Part shown: positions 38,501-50,500 of the stretch, in pieces
Layout: every line of letters begins with the position of its first letter
Numbering within the stretch: position 1 is the stretch's first letter
Origin: Nymphaea colorata
Taxonomy: Eukaryota; Streptophyta; Magnoliopsida; Nymphaeales; Nymphaeaceae
NCBI RefSeq assembly: GCF_008831285.2
Contig: NC_045148.1
Location: 12,072,183-12,136,182, forward strand
Direction: 5' to 3'
DNA: 64,000 nt
Notes under the pieces: generated by a model
What the model was told of the DNA's origin: nothing
Databases searched by the model: none
The model's input: the letters and a program-made list of their open reading frames with translations, nothing else
Position numbers and translations under genes: made by a program

Positions 38501-41500
38501 ATGCAATCAAAAGATATTGTTGAAGCAGCAGATGAAACCATAGGACGGTGGTTCTATAATGCATCCATTCCCTTCAATGCAGCAAACTCTTATAATTATC
38601 AGCCTATAGCAGATGCGATTGCTGTGTAGGGCGAGGGTATAAAATGCCTTCTTTTCATAAATTGCAAGGTAAAATTCCCAACAATATAGTTAGAGATGTG
38701 AAGATATATTGTGATGAACTACAATTGAGCTGGAAAGCTACAGGATGCAGTGTAATGGCAGATGGGTGGACAGACAACAAGAACAAAACATTGGTAAACT
38801 TCCTTGTATATTGCCCTCTTGGTACTATGTTCTTAAAATCCGTTGATTTGTCTGATACTCCTAAGACTATTGATGTGTTGTTTGGGATTTTTGATAAAGT
38901 TATAGAAGAAGTTGGGCCTGAAAATGTCATACAATTTATCACTGATAATGCAGCAAATTATAAAGTTGCAGGTGAAATGTTAGCAGCACGATATGGGACA
39001 TTTTATTGGAGTCCATGTGCTGCTCACTGTGTAAATCTTATGCTTCAAGATCTTGGTGAAAGAGATGATATGAAGTTGACAGTTCATAGATGCCAAGAAA
39101 TCACGAAGTTTATTTATAATCATGCTTATGTCTTGAATTTGATGAGGAAATTCACAAATGGGGTTGAATTGATTCGACCTGCACAAACACGGTTTGCTAC
39201 AAATGTTTTGACTGTGCAGGGTATAGTCAAGCAAAGAACTTCTCTCAGGCAGATGTTTTCAAGTGATGATTGGGCTGCATATCCACATGCCTATAAAAGA
39301 AAGGCAACGACAGTTGTGGATACCACCTTCGATGCTGACTTTTGGGAATCATGTGTGCACTTATTGAAGATTTGTGTACCTCTAGTGAAAGTCCTCAGTT
39401 TAGTTGATAGTGAAGATAGACCTTCTATTGGATATTTATATGAGTCTATGGACAGAGCCAAGGAGGCCATTAGAGATAATATGAAGGGGAAAAAGAAGTT
39501 GTACATGCCTATATGGAAGATTATAGATGAAAGGTGGTCAGGACAACTTCATCGCCCACTTCATGCAGCAGCCTACTACCTAAATCCTGCTATTAGATAT
39601 CTTCCCACTTTTAAGAAGGACAGAGAGGTAGAGTATGGCATGTTGGATTGTATTGATGTATTAGTAAGTGATAGTAAAGAACAAGACGCCATCCATATGT
39701 CGATCAACAAATATGATACGGCTTCTGGTACCATGGCGAGAGACACAGCAGTTCGATGCAGGACAACTATGCGTCCAGGTATTAGAAAAAGAAACTTTAT
39801 ACTTTTAGTTTTTGTTGTTTAACTTTTATTCTACCTTCTCATATATTTATTGCTGACAACATTTTTACTTTCCATCTGTTATTAGATTTGTGGTGGGAAA
39901 GGTTTGGGCCTGATTGCCCAGAATTAAGGAAGCTTGCAATTAGAATCCTCAGTCAAACATGTAGTGCAACTGGATGTGAAAGAAATTGGAGTGTATTTCA
40001 GCACATCCATAGTAAGAAGAGGAATAGGCTGGAACATAAAAGGTTGAATGACCTTGTTTATGTTCGTTATAATATGAAGTTGAGACAAAGGTAAACATTT
40101 GTTATACAAAATAGCAAATTCTAATATATATTTTAATCTCTAACAATTTGTTAAATTTTTCTCTTGTTAGGCAACTACAAACAACATCTATGAGGAAGCA
40201 TCACAATCAATATGATCCTATCTTCATTGACCATTTTGATATATTAGATTCTTGGGTTGAAGAAGAACCATCTGCAATACTTGATGAGGACGATCTTGAT
40301 TTTTTGAACGTTGAAGGAGTAGCAGAGATTATTGATGAAGGAGAGGCTGGGGGAGAGCAATGGAATGTTGGTGACATTCTATTTGCAACAGAGGGGATAG
40401 AAGAAGCAGTTAATGAAGAAAATGAAGAATGAAGATGATGATGCAAATAACGAGTGACGATGCTTTTTGTTTTGAGTTTTGAAAACTATGTCAATATGTT
40501 CTGAGTTTTGACTTCTGAACTTATGAATTGTGATGTAATTGAATACTCTTAGGCAATGTTATCCGTATCGTACGATACGGACGCGTATCGTACGATACGT
40601 ATCGTCCGTATCATCATTTTCGATACGGTACACCTAATCAATACGATACGCGTATGTATCGTACGCGTATCGCACGTATCGCACGATACGTGCGATACAC
40701 CCCCGTATCGCACGATACGGGAGTAAAATTAAAAAAGGGGCCGTCGGGCCCCTTTTTTGCTTCTTATTCTCAAACCGACGCTCCTCTCTCTCTCTCTTCT
40801 TGTTTCTCAACGCTGCCAGAGACGTGGGAAGGAGAGATTTTCTCCATTGCATCAAGATTTGCCGGTGAAGAAGCTTCCTTTCTCGTTGTGGGGAGTCTTG
40901 GGACAGTGGGAAGCCTGGAGAAAGAGGGTTTTTTGGTTTTTAACACCAAGAAGGTAAGAAATAAGTCATTTTTGCCGTTGAATCGTTCATTTGTCTTATT
41001 TCCTACATTTATTTGTATGTTTTTACTTGTTTTGTGAAGATATAATGTCGGATCCTACATGACAGTGGTGTACAAGGGTGAATCCCAAAGATAGATTAAG
41101 AGTTAAATGCAATTATTGTAAGCAAATCATATCAGGAGGGATCTCTCGCTTAAAACACCATATTGCTGGTACACACAGCGATGTGGCTCAATGCAATGGC
41201 TCCCAAGACAACCCATTGCCAGCGTATGTAAAGCACCAGTGTCAGGAGCTTCTTGATGCAGTGAAAGCAAGTAGGATTGAAAAGGAAATGGAAGATGCAT
41301 AGGAAGGATATGGGGACCCACATGAAGAGGAAGAAAGTAAAGGTGAAGATGTTCAGCTTGAAGAAGAAGATGTTGGTGTCAGTTTGGGAACAGCTAAAGG
41401 GAAAAGCATCATGTGTGGAGGTGGTTCTTCTGCAACCAGAAAAAGAAGAGGTGCAAGTGTAAGTTCAGTTTCACGAGGACGTGGTAGAAGTCAGGGTTGT

Positions 41501-44500
41501 ACTGGTGGTGGTAGAGTACCTACTATGAAGTCGAGCAATATGTCTGGTTCGATCAAGAATTTTTTTCCCAATTATATTGCTGCTGGTGCTCAGCCTGAGA
41601 TTCGTATAGCCATGCAATCAAAGGATATTATTGAAGCAGCAGATGAAACCATAGGAAGGTGGTTCTATGATGCATCCATTCCCTTCAATGCAGCAAACTC
41701 TTATCATTATCAGCCTATAGCAGATGCGATTGCTAGTGTAGGGCGAGGGTATAAAATGCCCTCTTTTCATAAATTGCGAGGTAAAATTCTCAACAATATA
41801 GTTAGAGATGTGAAGACATATTGTGATGAACTAAAATTGAGCTGGAAAGCTACAGGATGCAGTGTAATGGCAGATGGGTGGACAGACATCAAGAACAGAA
41901 CATTGGTAAACTTCCTTGTATATTGCCCTCTTGGTACTATGTTCTTAAAATCTGTTGATTTGTCTGATACTCCTAAGACTGCTGATGTGTTGTTTGGGAT
42001 TTTTGATAAAGTTATAGAAGAAGTTGGGCCTGAAAATGTCGTACAATTTATCACTGATAATGCAGCAAATTATAAAGCTGCAAGTGAAATGTTAGCAGCA
42101 CGATATGGGACATTTTATTGGAGTCCATGTGCTGCTCACTGTGTAAATCTTATGCTTCAGGATCTTGGTGAAAGGGATGATATGAAGTTGACAGTTCACA
42201 GATGCCAAGAAATCACGAAGTTTATTTACAATCATGCTTATGTCTTGAATTTGATGAGGAAATTCACAAATGGGGCTGAATTGATTCGACCTGCACAAAC
42301 ACGGTTTGCTACAAATGTTTTGACTGTGCAGGGTATAGTCAAGCAAAGAACTTCTCTCAGGCAGATGTTTTCAAGTGATGATTGGGCTGCATATCCACAT
42401 GCCTATAAAAGAAAGGCTACGACAGTTGTGGATACCATCTTCGATGTTGACTTTTGGGAATCATGTGTGCACTTATTGAAGATTTGTGTACCTCTAGTGA
42501 AAGTCCTCAGATTAGTTGATAGTGAAGATAGACCTTCTATTGGATATTTATACGAGTCTATGGATAGAGCCAAGGAGGCCATTAGAGATAATATGAAGGG
42601 AAAAAAGAAGTTGTACATGCCTATATGGAAGATTATAGATGAAAGGTGGTCTGGACAACTTCATCGCCCACTTCATGCAGCAGCCTACTACCTAAATCCT
42701 GCTATTAGATATCTTCCCACTTTTAAGAAGGACAGAGAAGTCGAGTATGGCATGTTGGATTGCATTGATGTGTTAGTAAGTGACAGTAAAGAACAAGACG
42801 CTATCCATATGTCGATCAACAAATATGATACGGCTTCTGGTACCATGGCGAGAGACACAGCAGTTCGATGCAGGACAACTATGCGTCCAGGTATTAGAAA
42901 AAGAAACTTTATACTTTTAGTTTTTGTTGTTTAACTTTTATTCTACCTTCTCATATATTTATTGCTGACAACATTTTTACTTTCCATCTGTTATTAGATT
43001 TGTGGTGGGAAAGGTTTGGGCCTGATTGCCCAGAATTAAGGAAGCTTGCAATTAGAATCCTCAGTCAAACATGTAGTGCAACTGGATGTGAAAGAAATTG
43101 GAGTGTATTTCAGCACATCCATAGTAAGAAGAGGAATAGGCTGGAACATAAAAGGTTGAATGACCTTGTTTATGTTCGTTATAATATGAAGTTGAGACAA
43201 AGGTAAACATTTGTTTTGTTATACAAGAATATGAAATTCTGATATATATTTTAATCTCTAACAATTGTTAATTTTTTCTCTTGTTAGGCAACTAGAAACA
43301 ACATCTACGAGGAAGCATCACAATCAATATGATCCTATCTTCATTGACCATTTTGATATATTAGATTCTTGGGTTGAAGAAGAACCAGCTGCAATACTTG
43401 ATGAGGACGATCTTGATTTTTTGAATGTTGAAGGAGCAACAGAGATTGTTGAAGAAGGAGAGGTTGGGTCGGAGCAATGGAATGTTGGTGACATTCCATT
43501 TGCAACAGAGGGGATAGAAGAAGAAGTTATTGAAGAAAATGAAGATGATGATGAAGAATGAAGATGATGATGCAAATGACGATTGACGATGCTTTTTGTT
43601 TTGAGTTTTGAAAACTATGTCAATATGTTCTGAGTTTTGACTTCTGAACTTATGAATTGTGATGTAATTGAATACTCTTAGGTTGTTTAGTATGTTATTT
43701 TGTTTTTTGAATGTTTGATTTCTTATTTTGGAATGTCTTGTTCATATGCATACCTCATACTTCATAGTTCATATACATGAATGATGAATGTTCCTTTACT
43801 TTAAATACATTTTTCTTGAATTTTTCTGATTTTTACTAGTTTTTTCGGATTTTTTTAGATTTTTTCTGATTTTTTTCTATTTTTTATAAATTTTTAATAT
43901 TTTTACAAATTAAAAAATTAATTTTACGATACGTTACGATACATTTACGCTACGTTACGATACAGTGCATAGGTCGGCCCGACCGATACACGATACGATA
44001 CGGCAGTGATAACATTGCTCTTAGGTTGCTTAGTATGCTGTTTTATTTTTGAATGTTTGATTTCTTATTTTGGAATGTCTTGTTCATATGCATACTTCAC
44101 AGGTCATACTTCATTTACATGAATGATGAATGTTCCTTTAAATACATTTTTCTTGAATTTTTCGGATTTTTACTAGTTTTTTCCGATTTTTTTAGAATTT
44201 TTCTGATTTTTTTTCTATTTTTTATAAATTTTTAATATTTTTTACAAATTAAAAAATTAATTTTACGATACGTTACGATACGGCGTATAGGTCGGCCCGA
44301 CCGATACACGATACGATACGACAGTGATAACATTGGTCTGTACTCTCTCAGGTATCACTTCTTCCTCTTTCTTTTCCCTCTCTGGGACATCGGTGGCCAT
44401 TGCTACCACCAAAAACGCTAGTTGTTGAGCAACTAAGGTTTTTAGAGCAGCCTTAGGCTCAACACTTGTGCTTACTGCCTTCAAGGTGACAGGCTTGTCA

Positions 44501-47500
44501 CCTCCCTTCTTTAAAAAGCTCATTGTCATATTTTTAAAGTCCAAGAAATGACTCCTAACTCCTAAGGTTTCCAACCATTTCACTCCCAACACCAGGTCTA
44601 TCCCGCTAATAGGTAGGACCAATAGATCAACCTTAAAAGGTATCTTCTGGAGCGTGAGGTGCACATCATTGCAAGCATGCGAACAAAATAAACAAGATCC
44701 GTCTCCAACCATTACTGTCAATGGCGACTGCGATGTCAAAGGGTGACCTACGGCTTTGGGCCGTCTCCATGGTTTGGACCAAGTTCTTTAATTCCTCGTC
44801 ATAATCTACAAAGGTAGTCACCAAATCATGCCCTATATGCTAACATGCTAACAACTCCTAGAGTACGTTATGATTTCCCTAGGTTCAATGGTGATGCCCT
44901 ACGTGAATGGGTATTCAAGGCGGAAAGGTATTTCACATGTCAGCATGTACCCAAGAAGAATGGATTGAAACCGCTACCATGTACATAGAAGGCGATGCGA
45001 TGAGTTGGTACTTGTGGTACCAACACGGACGTGCAGAACCTACAAGGGAAAACATGCCCGTTCCTTGGAAGATTTTGCTTCAAAGGGCAGCTACAGCAGT
45101 CGGCAGTTCCCTAGGTACGTTATGATTTTCCTAGGTTCAATGGTGATGCCCTACGTGAATAGGTATTCAAGGCGGAAAGGTATTTCACATGTCAGCATGT
45201 ACCCCAAAAAAAATGGATTGAAACCGCTACCATGTACATGGAAGGCAATGCGATGAGTTGGTACTTGGGGTACCAACACGGATGTGCAAAACCTACATCG
45301 GAGCAGTTCAAAACCTACATCGGAGCAGTTTAAGGCGGCAGGTCTTCAACTTCGATTTGGTGACTCTACCTTTGTACATTATGACGAGGAATTAAAGAAT
45401 GTGGTCCAAACCATTGTCACAAAAAATGTGTACGGGTATAATACAACGAGGTAAAAGATGGGTATAATACGGCAAAGTTGTATATATCTCGGGAATAAAA
45501 CGGAAAAAAGATGGCAAATTTTTAAAAAATAAATAAATATCCTAACAATTATATAAAAATAAAATAAATGATAAATTAAAAAAAAACATTGAAAAAATTG
45601 TCAATAGTATAATTTCTGATCCCATTTTAAAAAGCTTTGTGCCAAGCTGTGCATTTGAATCCACAGTCAAAGGGTTCTGGAATAGAGAAGAAAGTGTAAG
45701 GGCAGGAGATGTGCAAGCAACTCCTTCGTCTTCTTCTGCCCTCTGATGAATTTATCAGGAAAATGAAATCACATTTCTTTCACTGTGTCCTCGTTGTGCT
45801 TGCTCACGTTATAAAAAATTGAGAATACATTTGCAGTTCACCTAAAACTATCAATTATCAACTAAAACTATCAACTACCTACTACTTCTTCAAGGGAAGA
45901 GAAGCACTTCTAGAGATCGACGGACTTTTTTCAGCTTTATAAACACTATGAAATTATTGGCAACAAGGAAAATGCAGGGGAAACTAGTCCATGTAAACGA
46001 ATTAAAAAAACGAACATGGAATCAAAAAAAAAATCCATTGACTAACACAGAATGAGAACCTCTCACCGCTCGTCCGTCTGGCGTCCCCTCTTCAGTCGAA
46101 TGCCCTTTTCAGTCGAATGAGAATGAGAAGGAGACGAAGGAAGTCAAATGCCCTCTTCGGCAGCTCAGCCGAATGAGAACAAGAAGGAGATGAAGGAAGT
46201 CGATGAGAATGAGAAGGAGACGAACCTCTCACCAATCGTCCATCTGGTGTCCCCTCTTCATCACGAACCTCTCAGCCTCTCACTGGCATCCCCTTTTCGT
46301 CACAGGAAGGAAGGAAGTCGAAGAGTCAATGCGCGTTAGAATTTCAGTTTTTAAATCTAAGCCGTTTTTTTCTATGTAAAAATACACTTTTGCCATTAAA
46401 AGGAGATCAAGTTAAAAAAAAAAAAACCAACTTTTTAAACAATATTACACGTTGTGCCATTCTTCCATGCTCCTTCAAAAATAGCCTTCAAAAATATAAC
46501 GAAAGACGCGTATAAAATGCATTTTTTATGATTTGACATTTTTTTAAAAAAAACGTGTCTTATTCCCGTTTTATACGTTAGAGATGTTTTTAACATCTAA
46601 TACGCATTTTTTTAAAAAAAACGCCATTTTTTGTAACAATGGCCCAAGCCATAGGTCACCCTTTGACATCGCAGTATCCATTGACAGTAATGGTTGAAGA
46701 CGGATCTCGTTTATATTGTTCGCATGCTTGCAATGATGTGCACCTCACGCTCTAGAAGATACCTTTTAAGGTTGATCTATTGATCCTACCTATTAGCGGG
46801 ATAGTCATAGTGTTGGGAGTGAAATGGTTGGAAACCTTAGGAGTCATTTCATGGGACTTTAAAAACATGACAATGAGCTTCCTAAATGAGGGAAGTGACA
46901 AGCCTGTGTCACTTTGAAGGCAGTAAGCACAAGTGTTGAGCCTAAGGCCGTTCTAAAAACCTTAGTGGCTCAACAACCAGCGTTTTGGGTGGTAGCAATG
47001 GCCACCAATGTCCCATAGAAAGAAAAGAAAGAGGAAGAAGTGATACCTGAGAGAGTACAGGCAATGTTGAATGAGTTCGAATGAGTTCGAATGAGTTCGA
47101 AGATATCTTTGCAGAACCCAAGGGCCTTCCCCGTAAAAGGGCCTATGACCACCGGATTATCATGGCTCAGGGAGCCAAACCTGTGAATGTCAGACCGTAC
47201 AGACATGGGTATAGCCAGAAGGCAGAGATAGAGCGATTAGTGAAAGAAATGCTCAAAGGAGGCATCATTAAGCCTAGTAGTAGTCCTTTCTCTTTCCCCG
47301 TACTCTTGGTGAAGAAGAAGGACAATACATGGCATTTTTGCGTTGACTACCGAGCACTAAATGAAGCATGTTAAGGATCGGCACCCCATACCTGTGATTG
47401 ACAAAATGTTGGATGAGCTAACTAACACCACCATTTTTTAAAAGATAGATTTAAGGGCTGGTTATCATCAAATCTGGATGCATGTCGAAGATATCTTAAA

Positions 47501-50500
47501 GACCGCGTACAAAACGCATGACAGGCACTACGAGTTCCTAGTCATGCCATTTGGTCTAACAAATGCACATGCTACTTTCCAAAGGTGCATGAATGATGTG
47601 TTCAAAAATTATCTCCGAAATTTCATTATAGTTTTCTTCAATGATATTTTGATCTACAACCAGAATGAAAGACAATATGCTGAACACCTCGCTAAAACAC
47701 TTTAGATCCTAAGGAAACATCAGCTTTACGCGAATATGTCCAAGTGTAGCTTTGGACAATCTTTCATTGGATACCTCGGGCATATCGTAACCCGAAAAGG
47801 GGTACAGGCAGACCCTGAAAAACTTCATGCAATGGATAAATGCCCACTGCCTAATGATCTTAGGGGTCTAAGAGGCTTCCTCGGTTTAACTGGATATTAC
47901 CAAAGGTTCATTCAGGGCCCGTTTGATTGCCCAGAAAAATTTGGTGGAGGGGTTGAAATATGTACGGGCGGGTGAAATTTCACCCCGTTTATGATAAAGT
48001 GAGCGGGTGAAATTTCACCCGCTCGACATTTTCCTTCCGAAGGCATTCACCCGCGCGTCTTCCTCCGCAATCGACGATCTCCCTCACATTGGAGAATAGC
48101 TGCCTTCTCACCGTCGCCGCTCTCACCGCCGCCGCTCCGCCGTCGCCACCCTCACCGTCGCCGCTCTGCCGTCGCTGCTCAACCCTCACCGCTTCCCTCA
48201 GGTTCCTTTTTCACACTAACTGGTTTTGTCAATGGATCAATTCATGGGTTCGTCTTCTCTCTTGGAGATGTGAGTGTCAAGACTCTTGAGTAGTTAATGG
48301 ATGTTCAGTCCAACTCGGAAACTTCCCCAGAATATGCTTCGTTTTGGACAGAGGCTGATGGCGATGAGTTTTTGTTTTTGGGGATCTTTGTTTTCTGGAT
48401 CAATTAGCAGGAATTTTGTGTAATTCAGTAACTTAATTATTTTGGAAGAAATATGGCGATTGGAGATGAATTGGGTGCTTCCAAGAAGAAATTGAAGAAT
48501 GGTAAGATTGATGTGCCTATCTTCAACGCTGAGAATTTGCAGAACAATATGAAAACTATCTATTACAGGTTCTTTTTTGAATCCCTGCGATTCTGGATGT
48601 CCTGTTTTTTTCCTTGAAGCATGCATATTTTTTTAGATCAATTCATCAACTAGTTTCATAATATGTGTGTTTTCACGACGTCTTTCACAGATTTGGAGCT
48701 GAAAAAGGAGAGTCAAGTTGAATGCATTTCGACCCAGGCTAATTCGGTTTTTCCCTTCTTGGCACAGAGGATCTCCTCCGAATGCAATGTCTGCACTCTG
48801 TGAAGCCACAGGAGCAAATAAAGCAGGTCATCAAGATCAATGACTACCAGAAGAGCCGATTCGTTAATTGGTAGTTTCGTCCATGTTCAACACTGCTGCT
48901 GGTAAAAAAATTGTGGTTCTCGGCTTTGCATTCAAGAAAGACACAGAGAGACATCAGTTCCTGGGTTAGTGACAGTGCACTGGACGAAAAGCTTGTTGGT
49001 GAATTACTTAATTTCCTGGGTTAGTGACAGTGCACTGGACGAAAAGCTTGTTGGTGAATTACTTAATTTCCTGGGTTAGTGACAGTGCACTGGACGAAAA
49101 GCTTGTTGGTTTGTTGGGACCAGAGAGACATCAGTTCTTCGGCGTCCTGAAAAATTGCCTTTTGCTTCTAGAGAGTGGACAATCTTCTGCTGATTCTGAT
49201 GTTCTTTAGCACTTGAATGTATACAGTGAAGTAAAGGCAATTTTTTCTCTCTGCAATTTTACATAGTGAAGTAAAGGCAATTAGCACTGCAATTTTATTG
49301 ACCTTCGTAAACAGAAATTTGATTGACCTTCCTGTAAACTGCAGTACCAATTTCATATTATGTTAGTGTTTGCTGCATTATCTGCTTTCATGTTGTTGCA
49401 CCTTAGGTAGCCAACTAGTAACGGTTGCCTGCTAGCAAATAGCTGCGTTTTGAGTAATGGTGTGCTTTGGTTTAATACATTTTTGTCATGTGAAAATCTT
49501 CACATCAGAAACAAAAAACTTTGTCATGGCAGTGCCTCTCTTCATATGATTCATTAGCATATAGATATGGTAAAATGCTTTATGGATCACATTTAGCTGT
49601 TACTTTTGCAATTATGTTTGGTTTGGCTAATTTTATATCATGTGAAGGATTTTGCAAGTTACTGCTTGTTGAACTGAATTAAAGCGCTGGAAGTTGAAAG
49701 TCACTTTTTTGCACTCAACTGGGTTTTCATGCTTGATTGCAACCTCAATTCGTTGGTAAATAAATAGGCCATTCCACTGGTTGTGTGTCTAGAATTTGGT
49801 TTTAGATGACCAAAAAAATAGACCATGCTTGTCTGCACGGGTTATATAAACAAAGAGGAAATTGAGGAGGAGAAGGAAAAGAAAAACAACTACTACTAAC
49901 AGTCTTAAAAAAAAATCTCTCAAATTTTCTATCATGTGCATCAAACAGGGTTAATTTTACCACGTTAAATTCTACCATGTCATCAAACAGGGCCTCAGAT
50001 TGGAAGAGGGAGAAATTTCATCCTGTAAATTTTTCCAGAAAAATTTACCATGATAAATTTACCACATTAAATTCTTCCTGTGCATCAAACGGGCCCTCAA
50101 GGGCAGGGGCGGAGGGAGAGGGGGGCCCGCCTGGGCCATGGCCCGGGTGAGCGCAAGAAAAAAAAGTTTTTTTATATTGAAAAAATCAAATTTTTTTAGT
50201 TTGGCCCGACCTATCGATCCTCTTGGCCCGACCCGCGGACCGTTTGTCCAGCCCCTGAAAAAAATCCTGGCTCCACCCCTGTTCAGGGGTATGGGATCAT
50301 AGCGAATCCCCTTACCCAGATGTTAAAGAAAGGGGCCTTTGCATGGACCAAGAAAACAAGGGTGGCGTTTGACAGATTGAAATCAGCCCTAGTGACTTGC
50401 ACCAATGTTGACGCTCCTAGATTTCAACAAAACTTTCACAATAGAGACGGATACTTGTGAAGTTGGAGTCGAAGCAGTTTTGAGTCAGGATGGACATCCC

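Larger units (their letters stand above)
37430..44335 (+). mobile_element. Full-length hAT element A1 (interrupted by A2)
   Basis: TIR CAATGTTATC at 37430, with its inverted copy GATAACATTG ending at 44335. It is flanked by a perfect 8 bp duplication GTCTGTAC (37422-37429 and 44336-44343) within gypsy sequence. Subterminal 150-200 bp are arrays of CGTATCGTACGATACG units. After removing A2 and its duplication the element is about 3.43 kb. It carries a BED-finger hAT transposase on the plus strand. Confidence 0.95.
47915..50096. mobile_element. Gene-capturing TIR element (PIF/Harbinger-like ends), 2,182 bp
   Basis: Ends GGGCCCGTTTGAT...ATCAAACGGGCCC, with imperfect extension (CAGAAAAATTT versus CAGGAAGAATTT), are flanked by TCA on both sides (47912-47914, 50097-50099) within the RT. 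The inside carries pieces of two unrelated plant genes and tandem repeats but no transposase. The right end holds three stepwise copies of CATCAAACRGG (49938, 49981, 50083). A 3 bp duplication suits PIF/Harbinger, although TWA rather than TCA is usual. Confidence 0.78.

Noticed and set aside
37430-44335. Direct-repeat arrays (GTATCGTACGATACG) as a CRISPR-like array
   Set aside because: Units are contiguous without spacers, confined to transposon ends and in a plant nuclear context.
45401-46652. GGTCCAAACC/GGCCCAAGCC as a 9-10 bp Mutator target duplication
   Set aside because: The inverted gypsy copy near 44740-44800 has both strings without any insertion, so the similarity is native sequence.
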